A stretch of 64,000 bases of DNA from Rhizobium sp. Root708 (GCF_001429725.1 NZ_LMHV01000023.1:372767-436766); one strand, 5' to 3'; positions 19,770 to 29,170 are shown, counted from the stretch's first letter. The notes: generated by a model from the sequence alone, not told the origin. Translations and numbers: made by a program.

Positions 19770-20558
19770 ATGGACACGTTAAACGACACCAAAGCCGATC
19801 AAAGCTTTAGGGGTAGCGTGCGACGGTTGGACCGGTTCGAAGGCAGGAAAGCGTTTTTGCTCCAAGCCCTGTTCGCAACCGTCGATCTCGCGATCCTTGC
19901 CTTCTTCCTGCTCGGCCCGTACCTCCGGTCCGGCCCGACCTACTTGATAATTGATTACGCGATAGCCGTCTGGATTGCGGCAGAGATGGTTATTCGCGCA
20001 ATCGCGGCGCCTTCCGTATTAAACTGGGTGAAGAGGCCGATGACATGGATTGATGTCATCGTCCTCGGCACGCTGCTCTTCCCCAGCATTCTCTTCAACT
20101 TCGCCTTCCTCAGGGTGATGAGACTTTGGGCAATCGGCCGCAGCCCACTCCTGACTGAGGCTCTGCGGAGAATGGACTGCGGCGAACATCTCGACGTCGT
20201 TCGCGCCGTGCTGAACTTCCTGGTTTTTCTCTTCCTCGTGACGGGTTTCGTCTACACGACCTTTTTCTACCATCAGGAAGGTGGCAAAGGCTTTGTAGAT
20301 GCACTGTACTTCACCGTGGCGACGGTCACGACAACGGGTTTCGGTGACATCACCCTGCCAGGTACTCTTGGCAAGTTAACGTCGGTGGTGACGATGATCG
20401 TAGGCATCTCGCTATTCGTGAGACTTGCGCAAGCGGTGGTCCGGCCACACAAGGTTACTTATCCCTGCCATCGATGTGGCTTGCAGCGGCACGACGCCGA
20501 CGCAGTTCACTGCAAAGCTTGCGGAGAGGTTCTCAACATCCCCGACGAAGGATCGTAG
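19770..20558 (+). CDS. Potassium-channel-like ion transporter with C-terminal zinc ribbon
   Basis: A 262-residue membrane protein with hydrophobic helices around residues 30-50, 58-76, 93-115 and 140-162, then a pore loop and a last helix around 197-217. The selectivity filter reads TTTGFGD (near residues 187-193), close to the TVGYGD of potassium channels. The S4 position (FLRVMRLWAIGR) has few arginines, so strong voltage sensing is doubtful. After the last helix come two CxxC knuckles (CHRCG and CKACG, residues about 230-253) forming a zinc ribbon. No partner gene is adjacent. Confidence 0.85.
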   Translation: MDTLNDTKADQSFRGSVRRLDRFEGRKAFLLQALFATVDLAILAFFLLGPYLRSGPTYLIIDYAIAVWIAAEMVIRAIAAPSVLNWVKRPMTWIDVIVLGTLLFPSILFNFAFLRVMRLWAIGRSPLLTEALRRMDCGEHLDVVRAVLNFLVFLFLVTGFVYTTFFYHQEGGKGFVDALYFTVATVTTTGFGDITLPGTLGKLTSVVTMIVGISLFVRLAQAVVRPHKVTYPCHRCGLQRHDADAVHCKACGEVLNIPDEGS

Positions 20559-20728
20559 TGTCCGCAAAATCCCTTCGGCAGCGAAAGTGAAGCCATGACT
20601 ATCGAGCAGCCGACATATGACGCGTGCTGCTAAGTTGCGAAGCTGGATCGACGCTGGGTGCTGCCGGTGGAACATCGTCGAGATTCGGGCGTTGATTGGA
20701 CAGTCGGGCGTAAGCTTAATCGGAGCGA

Positions 20729-20822
20729 GGCGCTCTCCTCATCCTCAGGGATCCTGAGGTTGCTTCCCGCCTTCGCGCGGTGACGTGGGGTTCGAATCCC
20801 TGCCCCGGCTGCCAATCGCCAA
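20729..20822 (+). repeat. tRNA-like degenerate repeat, copy 2
   Basis: The better preserved copy of the repeat at 19491-19580. It ends GTTCGAATCCCTGCCCCGG then CTGCCA, which resembles the T-arm and acceptor 3' end of a tRNA with its CCA. It also contains CCTCAGG-GAT-CCTGAGG, a perfect hairpin. The two copies flank the ion-channel gene in direct orientation. Confidence 0.5.
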
Positions 20823-21194
20823 AGCTGGCACTGTCGCATCCAGTAACGGGTTTCCGCATTGATGGTAATTGCGACCTTGCGGCCACCGTCTTTCGCTGAC
20901 GGACCGAACCTGCAGGCCACTTTTGTCCGGTGAATCGTGTCCGAGGCTGCTCCGGCAGTAGGATGCGCGAGAAATTTTCCTAGGACCGTTTTCGAACCAA
21001 CATGCCAGCAGGATTCTGTTCCGGTAGATCGTATGGCCAGTGGGAGCTGACGATCAGATTCAAAATAGCATACGGGAGCGCCTTCATCTTTTGACAAATG
21101 CGAACCTAAAACGACGTTCTCGGCAGAACTGTTACTCGCCCGTCTCTCCATTCATCCGCAAGGTGGGGGTACGGTTACCGCGCGATCAGAAAAC
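20823..21194. other. Gene-free interval
   Basis: About 370 bp between the tRNA-like repeat and the GntR gene. The minus-strand open frame here is antisense to the tRNA-like sequence and does not look like a protein. Confidence 0.35.
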
Positions 21195-21884
21195 TTACAA
21201 CGTGTCCCGTACCCTGTCCCAAGCATTGAAGAGGTGCCGACCCAGCACTTCTGACAGACGGCTCTGATCGCGGGCTTCCAGCGCGCTGATCATTTCCTCA
21301 TGCTCGGCGACGGCAGAAGCCCATTTTTCCGGGCCCTCATGGCCGATGAAGCGAATGCGCTTCAGCCGGGTCTGCAGCATGATATGAATATCCGCCAGCG
21401 AGGCGTTCTGCGAAAGCTTGACGATCGCCGAGTGGATATCCTGATTGAGCTTGTAATATCGTAGCCGGTCACCTGCCTTGTAACAATCGATCATCTCGTC
21501 ATGCAGGGTGCGGACGCCGGCGATATCGTTGTCGCTGGCCACCTCACAGGCGAGCTTGCCAGCAAGCTCTTCTAGAGAGCGCAGCACGGTAAGCATATCC
21601 TTCACATCCTTGGCGCTGAAACGCTTGACCACCGCGCCACGGCTCGGAACCAGTTCCACCAACCCTTCGCTCGCCAGATATTTTATCGCTTCTCGCAGGG
21701 GTGTGCGCGACACACCGAGCTGTTCTCCGAGTTGGCCCTCATGCAGGCGGGTGCCCGGTTCCAGATCACCTTCGATGATCATGTCGCGCAGATGGTTGAC
21801 GAGCGTATCGTGCAGCGCGGTGCGGCGGATCGGACCGGGTCCAGAACCTTCTGGTCGCCGTTGCAAAGATGAAGTCTCGTCCAT
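21195..21884 (-). CDS. GntR family regulator, FCD subfamily
   Basis: A 229-residue regulator from the ATG at 21884 (GGGGCAGG upstream); the frame stays open to 21980. The N-terminal winged HTH reads LVNHLRDMIIEGDLEPGTRLHEGQLGEQLGVSRTPLREAIKYLASEG, broken here only by the reading window. The all-helical FCD effector domain follows (LRSLEELAGKLAC...HDEMI...HEEMISALEARD), which usually binds a carboxylate through a metal. It is divergent from the PdxA-Tct-DhaKL operon, 174 bp apart, and is its likely regulator. Confidence 0.93.
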   Translation of the reverse strand: MDETSSLQRRPEGSGPGPIRRTALHDTLVNHLRDMIIEGDLEPGTRLHEGQLGEQLGVSRTPLREAIKYLASEGLVELVPSRGAVVKRFSAKDVKDMLTVLRSLEELAGKLACEVASDNDIAGVRTLHDEMIDCYKAGDRLRYYKLNQDIHSAIVKLSQNASLADIHIMLQTRLKRIRFIGHEGPEKWASAVAEHEEMISALEARDQSRLSEVLGRHLFNAWDRVRDTL

Positions 21885-21974
21885 GTCTCTAAACCTGCCC
21901 CTTCCCGGATTCGCGGCGACCCGGCGCGATAGACGAACCATGACCCGAGGCTGCTTAGGGGTCAACAAAAAATG

Positions 21975-22005
21975 CTGCATACAGAATACAAAAGACTTGA
22001 TGCAG
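21975..22005. promoter_or_regulatory. Candidate GntR operator region
   Basis: CTGCAT (21975-21980) and ATGCAG (22000-22005) are inverted across a 19-bp AT-rich spacer that also contains ATACAGAATACAA. It lies in the GntR/pdxA-like divergent promoter region, 54 bp before the operon start. Assignment is by position only. Confidence 0.3.
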
Positions 22006-22058
22006 AATTTTGAATGGCATATGACGTTATCTCAGATCGGAAGCGGAGGACTTTCTCA

Positions 22059-23087
22059 ATGACGCAAGACAACGCCGTGCGCCCCGTTATCGCGCTCGCC
22101 ATAGGCGACCCGGCCGGCATCAGCCCTGAACTGACGGCGCGTCTTCTCGCAATGGACGACATCCGCGACGCAGCCCATCTCGTCGTAATCGGCGATCAGC
22201 GCATTCTCGACGAAGGCGCCGCTTGCGCTGGTTTGGAGCTTGATCTGGCATCGGCTTCGCTTGAGGATTTCGAGCGCGCCGGCACGGATCGACATGTGTT
22301 CATTGATCTCGGGCATCTTGATCCGGCCGATGTTCAGCGCGGCGAGGCCACGCTTGCCGGCGGCACTTTCGCCACCCGCAACTTCCGCGCGGCTCTCGAA
22401 CTGGCCGATGCAGGCCGCGCCGAGGCCGTTTGCTTCACGCCCTTCAACAAGCAGGCGATGCGTTTCGCCTATCCAGGTTATGATGACGAAATCCGCTTCG
22501 TTGCCGATGTCATCAACTTCACGGGGAAGGTCCGAGAATTCAACGTCCTGGAAAAGGTCTGGAACGCTCGCGTTTCTTCACACATCCCGCTGAAGGACGT
22601 TGCTGCGCATCTCTCGGTTGACGGCATTCTCGCGGAAATCGAGCTGACCCGGCAGTGCCTAATCGCAGCCGGCCACGCCAATCCGCGCATCGCCGTCGCG
22701 GGCCTCAACCCGCATGCAGGCGACGGCGGTAGTTTCGGCATGGAAGAGATCGACATCATCGAGCCGGCCGTGCAATTCGCCCGCCAGCGTGGTTGGGAAG
22801 TGGAAGGCCCATTCCCCGCCGATACGGTCTTCCTGCGCGCGCTCAAGGACGGGTATCAGGCCGTCCTCACGATGTATCACGACCAAGGCCAGATCGCGAT
22901 GAAGCTCATGGGGTTCGACAAGGGCGTCACCATGATGGGCGGCCTGCCATTCGCACTCTGCACTCCCGCACACGGCACCGCCTACGACATTGCCGGAAAG
23001 GGCGTCGCTGACGCTGGCGCCAGCCGCGAAGCGGTGCTTCTTGCCGCGCGCATGGCAAAAAGGAGCGCCGCGCGGGCCGCGGCCTGA
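22059..23087 (+). CDS. PdxA-family NAD-dependent dehydrogenase (PdxA2-like)
   Basis: A 342-residue protein from the ATG at 22059, which follows GGAGGA. It has the PdxA signature IGDPAGISPEL, metal-binding histidines in SHIPLKD, YHDQGQIAMK and AHGTAYDIAGKG. PdxA oxidises 4-phospho-hydroxythreonine in B6 synthesis, but PdxA2 paralogues in sugar-acid operons act on 4-phospho-tetronates. The operon context (GntR, TctCBA, isomerase, DhaK-DhaL kinase) argues for the catabolic role. The usual DUF1537 kinase partner is absent; the DhaK-DhaL protein may replace it. Confidence 0.88.
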   Translation: MTQDNAVRPVIALAIGDPAGISPELTARLLAMDDIRDAAHLVVIGDQRILDEGAACAGLELDLASASLEDFERAGTDRHVFIDLGHLDPADVQRGEATLAGGTFATRNFRAALELADAGRAEAVCFTPFNKQAMRFAYPGYDDEIRFVADVINFTGKVREFNVLEKVWNARVSSHIPLKDVAAHLSVDGILAEIELTRQCLIAAGHANPRIAVAGLNPHAGDGGSFGMEEIDIIEPAVQFARQRGWEVEGPFPADTVFLRALKDGYQAVLTMYHDQGQIAMKLMGFDKGVTMMGGLPFALCTPAHGTAYDIAGKGVADAGASREAVLLAARMAKRSAARAAA

Positions 23088-23157
23088 ACACCGACGATTT
23101 CTGTCGCTACCGGCGTGGTTGAGGGCCACGTCGTTCATTCAAAATGGAGGAGTGAAA

Positions 23158-24147
23158 ATGAAAAGCTCAGTATCAGTTGCATGCATCATGGCAGCCGCTT
23201 TCGGCACTGCCGCCCCGGCTATGGCGTTCGAGCCGAACCGCCCGGTCGAATTCGTTGTCACGGCTGGCCCCGGCGGCGGCACGGACATCTTTGCCCGCAC
23301 CATCCAAGCGATTATTGGAAAGTACGAGCTGATGAAGGCTCCGGTCGTTGTCACGAACAAGGGCAGTGCAGGTGGCGCCGAAGGTTTCGTCTACACTGCC
23401 GGTTACGATGGCGATGCCTACAAGCTGGCCTTTGGCACCAACAATGCCTACCTGCTGCCGATCCGCGCCAAGGTTCCTTACAAAGCTGACAACCTCGTCC
23501 CCGTCGCCTCGCTCGCCGCTGATGAGTTCATCCTCTGGGTCAACGGCAAGGCCGATTTCAACACGGCCGCCGACTTCGTCGCCAAGGCCAAGGGATCGGC
23601 CGACATGAAGGTCGGCGGCAGCCAGTCCAAGGACGTCGACCAGATCCTCACCTCGATGATCAACGATGCAACCGGCACCAAACTCGGCTATATCCCCTTC
23701 AAGAGCGGCGGCGAAGCAGCCGTTCAGCTCGCCGGCGAACACATTGCCGCCAACGTCAACAACCCGAGCGAGAACTTGGGTCAGTGGCAGGCCGGAATGG
23801 TCAAGCCGCTATGCGTCTTCAAGTCCGAAAAGCTGAAGAGCGACGCCAAGGTTGCCGGCGACAAGGGGTGGAGCGATATCGCCACCTGCAAGGACAGCGG
23901 CATCGCAATCGACAACTACTCCATGCCCCGCACCGTCTGGCTGCCCGCCGGCGTCGATCAGGAAGTCGTGGATTTCTACGCCGGCCTTCTGAAGAAGGTC
24001 TCCGAGACACCGGAATGGGCAAAATACCTCGCCGACACCTCCCAGTCCGCAAACTTCATGAGCGGAACCCAGTTGACGGACTTCATCAAGAAGGACGAGG
24101 CTTCGGTTTCGGAAGTTCTAAAGCGCGAAGGCTGGCTGGCAAACTGA
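23158..24147 (+). CDS. TctC-type periplasmic solute-binding protein
   Basis: A 329-residue protein with a signal peptide (VACIMAAAFGTAAPAMA) and start at 23158 after GGAGGAG. The Bug/TctC motifs PVEFVVTAGPGGGTDIFART and VVTNKGSAGGAEGF are clear. It captures a carboxylated or polyol substrate for the TctA/TctB membrane transporter encoded just downstream. Confidence 0.93.
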   Translation: MKSSVSVACIMAAAFGTAAPAMAFEPNRPVEFVVTAGPGGGTDIFARTIQAIIGKYELMKAPVVVTNKGSAGGAEGFVYTAGYDGDAYKLAFGTNNAYLLPIRAKVPYKADNLVPVASLAADEFILWVNGKADFNTAADFVAKAKGSADMKVGGSQSKDVDQILTSMINDATGTKLGYIPFKSGGEAAVQLAGEHIAANVNNPSENLGQWQAGMVKPLCVFKSEKLKSDAKVAGDKGWSDIATCKDSGIAIDNYSMPRTVWLPAGVDQEVVDFYAGLLKKVSETPEWAKYLADTSQSANFMSGTQLTDFIKKDEASVSEVLKREGWLAN

Positions 24148-24213
24148 ACCTCCTCCCAAGGTTCCTCGCGGGCGCCATGACGGCGCCCGCTTCCCCATCG
24201 GAAAGGTTGGACG

Positions 24214-24714
24214 ATGAGTGAAAGTAGCAGCAAGGGCGTGTCCCGGTTCTCCATGGAAATTGCCGTCGCGCTTCTGACCGGCGCCTTCGGCGTCGCCGTC
24301 TGTGTCGGCTCGCGCGAAGCCGGCATGGGCTGGACGGAAATGGGGCCGGATGCGGGTTACTTTCCCTTCTACATCGGCCTCCTGATCATTCTCGGCAGCG
24401 TCGCCAATCTGGTGAGCGCTTTCCTCAAGCATCGCGGCACGGGCGCCATCTTCGTCGAGATGGCCCGCTTCAAGGCTGTTCTTAGCTTTCTTCTTCCGCT
24501 TGTCGCCTTCGCGGCGATCTCCACCTTCCTTGGCCTCTATATCGGCACGGCGCTCTACATCGCCGGCGCCATGACGCTGCAGGGCAAATACAAATGGTGG
24601 ATCGGCCTGCCGACTGGCGTTGCGGTCTCGGCTCTCTTCTTCGTCATCTTCGAAATCGGCTTCAAGGTCCCGCTCCTGAAAGGTCCGGTCGAAGCGTGGT
24701 TCGGGATTTACTGA
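24214..24714 (+). CDS. TctB-type small membrane subunit
   Basis: A 166-residue protein with four hydrophobic segments, the TctB topology (AVALLTGAFGVAVCVGS, YIGLLIILGSVANLVSAF, FLLPLVAFAAISTFLGLY and the terminal VAVSALFFVIFEIGF), ending in the typical KVPLLKGPVEAWFGIY. It stabilises or gates TctA. It lies 66 nt after the binding-protein gene and 33 nt before tctA. Confidence 0.9.
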   Translation: MSESSSKGVSRFSMEIAVALLTGAFGVAVCVGSREAGMGWTEMGPDAGYFPFYIGLLIILGSVANLVSAFLKHRGTGAIFVEMARFKAVLSFLLPLVAFAAISTFLGLYIGTALYIAGAMTLQGKYKWWIGLPTGVAVSALFFVIFEIGFKVPLLKGPVEAWFGIY

Positions 24715-24747
24715 TCCCGCCGGCTTCAAGTCTTTAGGAGGAAAGAC

Positions 24748-26295
24748 ATGGAAAACATTGGTCTCCTGATGGACGGCTTCGGCCACATCCTCAGCTTCAA
24801 TCACATTCTTCTGATGGTGCTCGGCGTTACGCTCGGAATTCTGGTCGGCGTGCTGCCCGGTTTGGGTGCCCCGAATGGCGTCTCGCTGCTTCTGCCCCTC
24901 ACTTTCTCGATGGACCCAATCTCAGCGATCATCCTTCTTTCGTGCATGTATTGGGGAGCGCTTTTCGGTGGCTCGACAACGTCGATCCTCTTCAATATTC
25001 CGGGCGAACCGTCGTCCGTAGCGACGACCTTCGACGGGTATCCGATGGCCAAATCCGGCCAGGCGAGCCGTGCACTGACGCTTGCCTTCGTCTCCGCCGG
25101 CATCGGCGCTCTGGCTGGTGTTGTGATGATCACCCTGCTCTCCGGCTGGGTCGCGAATTTCGCGCTGCGCTTTTCCTCGCCCGAATATTTCGCTGTCTAT
25201 TTCCTGGCTTTCTCAAGCTTTATCTCCATGGGCGCTCAGTCGCCCTTCAAGACCCTCGTCTCCATGATGATCGGCTTTGCGCTGGCTTCCGTGGGCATGG
25301 ACACGATTTCGGGAAACCTGCGCCTCACCTTCGACATCCCGGAGTTGATCAAGGGCGTCTCCTTCCTGATCGCGGTCATGGGTCTTTTCGGCATCGGCGA
25401 GCTGTTGCTGACGACGGAAGAGGGCTTGCGTTTCGAAGGCATCAAGGCACGTGTCAGACTTTCCGAGATCGGCCGGACGCTGATTGAAATGCCCCGATAT
25501 TGGTTCACCATCCTGCGCTCGACAATCATCGGCATCTGGATGGGCATCACGCCGGCCGGCCCGACCGCGGCATCGTTCATGAGCTATGGCGTGGCCAGCC
25601 GCTCGGCCCGCGACAAGTCGAAATTCGGCAAGGGCGACCCGCGTGGTATCGTCGCTCCGGAAACTGCGGACCATTCCGCCGGAACCTCGGCCCTGCTGCC
25701 GATGCTGGCGCTCGGCGTACCCGGTTCGGCCACGGCTGCGGTCATGATGGGCGGCCTGATGATTTGGGGCCTTACGCCCGGACCGACGCTGTTCACCGAT
25801 CGTCCGGATTTCGTCTGGGGCCTGATCGCATCCATGTATCTCGGCAACATCGTTGCCGTCATCCTGGTGATCGCCACTGTGCCGCTCTACGCATCGATCC
25901 TGCGTGTTCCCTTCTCGATCATAGGTCCGATCATTGTCGCCGTCATCTTCTCCGGTGCCTATCAGGTCGCTAATAACATCATCGATGTGTGGCTGGTCAT
26001 CGGCTTCGGCCTTCTAGGATATGTTTTCAAGAAGCTGGATTATCCCCTCGCTCCTCTGGTGCTAGCGATGGTTCTTGGCGACAAAGCCGAAGACGCTTTC
26101 CGCCAGTCGATGCTGATGTCCAACGGCAACCTCTCGATCTTCTGGTCGAACGGGCTCGTGACCAGTTTGATGTTGCTCGGACTGACGCTGCTTCTATCGC
26201 CAGGAGTCATGTGGATAGTGGCGAGCGCTCGCCCTCGAAAGGCTGCGATTGCTCCTTCCGTGACCGACGACCACGACAGTAAGACAGCGGCGTGA
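24748..26295 (+). CDS. TctA-type large permease subunit
   Basis: A 515-residue polytopic permease with an ideal GGAGGAAAG ribosome-binding site. Conserved TctA blocks are visible: LVGVLPGLGAPNGVSLLLPL, YWGALFGGSTTSILFNIPGEP, GIVAPETADHSAGTSALLPML and LGVPGSATAAVMMGGLMIWG. With the TctB and TctC proteins it forms a secondary, ion-coupled tripartite tricarboxylate-family transporter. Confidence 0.95.
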   Translation: MENIGLLMDGFGHILSFNHILLMVLGVTLGILVGVLPGLGAPNGVSLLLPLTFSMDPISAIILLSCMYWGALFGGSTTSILFNIPGEPSSVATTFDGYPMAKSGQASRALTLAFVSAGIGALAGVVMITLLSGWVANFALRFSSPEYFAVYFLAFSSFISMGAQSPFKTLVSMMIGFALASVGMDTISGNLRLTFDIPELIKGVSFLIAVMGLFGIGELLLTTEEGLRFEGIKARVRLSEIGRTLIEMPRYWFTILRSTIIGIWMGITPAGPTAASFMSYGVASRSARDKSKFGKGDPRGIVAPETADHSAGTSALLPMLALGVPGSATAAVMMGGLMIWGLTPGPTLFTDRPDFVWGLIASMYLGNIVAVILVIATVPLYASILRVPFSIIGPIIVAVIFSGAYQVANNIIDVWLVIGFGLLGYVFKKLDYPLAPLVLAMVLGDKAEDAFRQSMLMSNGNLSIFWSNGLVTSLMLLGLTLLLSPGVMWIVASARPRKAAIAPSVTDDHDSKTAA

Positions 26296-26346
26296 CGTCG
26301 CTCTCCAAGCCAGCCTTTCCACCCGACAATCTTGCGAGGATGCGAC

Positions 26347-27300
26347 ATGACCACCAAGCCACGACGGTGGACGAGAGACAATTGGCCAATAGCAGCCGCG
26401 ATGATTCAATACCCCAACATGCTCAATGATGGGCGTTCCGTTCAGGACCAATCGGTGGAAGAATGGGCCGACACATTATCCGATGTTGTCGATGCTGGCT
26501 TCACTGAGCTTGATCCAACTGACAGTTGGTTGAGGCTCGCCGATCTGACGCCGGCCAGGCTTGAGAGCTTCATGAGCCTCGTTGCTTCGCTTGGCCTGAC
26601 CATTCCGGCGATTTCTACGTCCCGGCGCAGTGTCATCGACGCCCGTCATGGAGATGATCACCTTGCATACAGCCACCGCGTCATTGACGCGGCCAAGGCA
26701 ATTGGCGCTGGCTCGGTTTCGTTTGGCTTGTTCGAGCCGCTGACAGATGCACAAATGAAAGCACTTTGGTTTTGGACCGTGGAAGGCCATAAGAACCCCG
26801 ACGACACGGCTGTTTGGAGCAAGGCAGTGCGGCGCATTCGCGAGCTCGGCCGTCATGCCGAAGATCTCGGCATCGAGATTTCGCTCGAAATGTACGAAGA
26901 TACCTACCTTGGCACCTCCGAAAGTGCGGTGCGCTTCGTTGAAGAGGTGGCTCTTGCCAATGTCGGTATCAATGCCGACCTCGGCAACCTCATCCGCCTG
27001 CATCGGCCGATGGAACACTGGCAAGAGATGATGGCCAAGGTCGCGCCCTACGCGAAATATTGGCACGTCAAGAATTACACGCGCACGGAAGATCCTGCCT
27101 CCGGTGTCATCGTCACTCATCCGGCACCGCTAGAATCCGGGATCATCAACTATCGCGCCGCCATCCGCATGGCGCTGGCGCACAGATTTGCCAGCCCGTT
27201 CCTCTGCGAGCATTACGGAGGCGACGGCCTCTCTGTATGCGCCTCCAACCGTGAGTATCTGAGGCGCATTCTGCCTCGCGACCAAGGACAGATGCAATGA
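26347..27300 (+). CDS. Sugar phosphate isomerase/epimerase-type TIM-barrel protein
   Basis: A 317-residue xylose-isomerase-like barrel. The start is the ATG at 26347 (GAGGA upstream), not the in-frame TTG 15 nt earlier. Metal-site acidic and His residues are visible in EISLEMYEDTYLG, INADLGN, YWHVKNY and PFLCEHYGGDG. It probably isomerises or epimerises the imported sugar acid or ketose. Its stop overlaps the kinase start (ATGA), so the two steps are coupled. Confidence 0.85.
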   Translation: MTTKPRRWTRDNWPIAAAMIQYPNMLNDGRSVQDQSVEEWADTLSDVVDAGFTELDPTDSWLRLADLTPARLESFMSLVASLGLTIPAISTSRRSVIDARHGDDHLAYSHRVIDAAKAIGAGSVSFGLFEPLTDAQMKALWFWTVEGHKNPDDTAVWSKAVRRIRELGRHAEDLGIEISLEMYEDTYLGTSESAVRFVEEVALANVGINADLGNLIRLHRPMEHWQEMMAKVAPYAKYWHVKNYTRTEDPASGVIVTHPAPLESGIINYRAAIRMALAHRFASPFLCEHYGGDGLSVCASNREYLRRILPRDQGQMQ

Positions 27301-29012
27301 CAACGATTTTCGACGCTCCGGAGGAGTTTGCAAACACGGCCCTTAAAGGCTTCGCTGCCATCTACAGCCGCTATGTGAGGCTTGTGAGAGGCGGCGTCCT
27401 GCGCGCAACGAAGGTGCCGAATGGCAAGGTATCAGTCGTGATCGGGGGCGGGGCTGGGCACTATCCGGCTTTTGCAGGCTATGTTGGCCCCGGCCTGGCC
27501 GACGCCGCGGTTGCAGGCGACGTCTTCGCATCGCCGTCGACTGCCGCCGTTGCGCGCATTTGCCGACTTGCCGATCACGGCGGCGGGATCCTGCTGGGTT
27601 TCGGCAACTATGCAGGCGACGTTTTGAACTTCGGTGTGGCGGCCGAGCGGCTGCGCGCCGAAGGCATCGACGTGCGCATCGTGCCGGTCACAGATGACAT
27701 TGCTAGTGCGCCGCCCGAAACTGCAGCGAAGCGCCGCGGCATCGCCGGCGACCTTATGGTCTTCAAGATTGCCGGCGCGGCGGCCGAAGTCGGCCTCGAC
27801 CTTGACGAAGTCGCACGCCTGACACGGCATGCCAATGACAGAACCGTGTCCTTTGGTGTCGCGTTCAGGGGCTGCACATTGCCAGGCTCGCCCCAGCCGC
27901 TCTTCAATGTCGCGAAAGGACAGATGGCGCTGGGTCTGGGTATTCACGGTGAGCCCGGGATCAGCGAAAAAGATATCGTTTGCGCGAAAGATCTTGCCGC
28001 CTTGCTGACAGACAAGCTGCTGGCCGAAAGGCCAGCCGGCGCAAAGCGCGTTGGAGCGATTTTGAATGGTCTTGGCGCGACGAAATACGAAGAGCTCTTC
28101 GTATTATGGTCGGCGATCGCCGCGCGCCTTGAGGCTGCAGGGCTGGAGGTCGTGCTCCCCGAGGCCGGCGAATTCGTCACAAGCCTCGATATGCAGGGCT
28201 GCTCGCTTAGTTTGCTTTGGCTCGACGAGCAACTGGAGCCGCTCTGGACGGCTGCCTGTGACGCGCCTGTCCTGCGTCGCGGTGCTACATTTGCAACTGA
28301 GATGGCCACCGACGTGCTCGTTGACGACGACAGCCTGCCCAGGTTCGGCGATGCGAGTGAAAGCTCCAAGGCCGACGGCAAATGCGTCGCCAGCCTTATC
28401 GAGATGATCGCGCTCGCGTTAAGGGACGCCGAAGAAGAACTTGGCCGCATCGATGCGCTTGCCGGCGATGGCGATCACGGTCAGGGAATGCGGCGAGGCT
28501 CTTCTTCCGCGTTCGAAGCCGCAAAAGCGGCGGCTGCTGCCGGTGCAGGCGCTGCGAGCGTCCTGGCTGTGGCAGGAGACGCCTGGGCTGATCGAGCTGG
28601 CGGCACATCTGGTGCAATCTGGGGCCTGTTGCTGCGCTCGTGGAGCAATGCCTTGAGCGACAAAGAGACGCTCGATAAGACAGCTATCGCGAAAGGGGCA
28701 CGCCTAGGATTGGAAGGCGTGACCCGTCTAGGCCGAGCCGGTCCGGGGGATAAAACCCTGGTTGATGCCCTCGTGCCCTTTGTCGAGACGTTGGAGCGTG
28801 AGGTCACTGCCGGTCGGTCGCTCAGTCTGGCATGGCAATCGGCAGCAACGGCAGCAACCGACGCGGCGGATGCAACCGCCAAATTGACTCCGAAGCTTGG
28901 CCGCGCCCGGCCGCTTGCGGCAAAAAGCATCGGCCATCCCGACGCCGGTGCGGTCTCCCTGGCGTTGGTGTCGCGGGTGGCCGGGAAATACATCGCCGAT
29001 AGGCAGGGCTAG
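27297..29012 (+). CDS. Dihydroxyacetone kinase family protein, fused DhaK-DhaL
   Basis: A 571-residue ATP-dependent kinase. The N-terminal DhaK domain has GGGAGHYPAFAGYVG and the substrate-binding His in GLGIHGEPG (about residue 217), which forms a hemiaminal with keto substrates. The C-terminal DhaL domain has LAGDGDHGQGMRRG (about 387-400) and GGTSGAIWG for ATP-Mg. The fusion resembles DAK kinases that phosphorylate dihydroxyacetone, or erythrulose in tetritol pathways. Together with the isomerase and the PdxA-like enzyme it suggests C3/C4 keto-sugar catabolism. Confidence 0.9.
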   Translation: MTTIFDAPEEFANTALKGFAAIYSRYVRLVRGGVLRATKVPNGKVSVVIGGGAGHYPAFAGYVGPGLADAAVAGDVFASPSTAAVARICRLADHGGGILLGFGNYAGDVLNFGVAAERLRAEGIDVRIVPVTDDIASAPPETAAKRRGIAGDLMVFKIAGAAAEVGLDLDEVARLTRHANDRTVSFGVAFRGCTLPGSPQPLFNVAKGQMALGLGIHGEPGISEKDIVCAKDLAALLTDKLLAERPAGAKRVGAILNGLGATKYEELFVLWSAIAARLEAAGLEVVLPEAGEFVTSLDMQGCSLSLLWLDEQLEPLWTAACDAPVLRRGATFATEMATDVLVDDDSLPRFGDASESSKADGKCVASLIEMIALALRDAEEELGRIDALAGDGDHGQGMRRGSSSAFEAAKAAAAAGAGAASVLAVAGDAWADRAGGTSGAIWGLLLRSWSNALSDKETLDKTAIAKGARLGLEGVTRLGRAGPGDKTLVDALVPFVETLEREVTAGRSLSLAWQSAATAATDAADATAKLTPKLGRARPLAAKSIGHPDAGAVSLALVSRVAGKYIADRQG

Positions 29013-29072
29013 CCCGATAGCGCCACGATTTGACCTCGCGCTGAGACTGCAACCTGAGTTCGCTTGAACCCA

Positions 29073-29093
29073 CCGAACGCGTATTGCGTTCGG
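29073..29093. terminator. Hairpin between convergent operons
   Basis: CCGAACGC, loop GTATT, GCGTTCGG: a perfect 8-bp stem between the convergent kinase and msrA genes. No T-run is present. Confidence 0.4.
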
Positions 29094-29170
29094 AAACGCC
29101 AAGCGCTTCACAAAGCGACCGTTGATCGCTTCGAATAAACAAGGCGACGGCTGACCTTTCGCAACGGTGC

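Noticed and set aside
20630..21151. A 173-codon minus-strand frame
   Set aside because: It contains the GAGIRTPRHRAKAGS-type string typical of spurious frames antisense to tRNA-like sequence.
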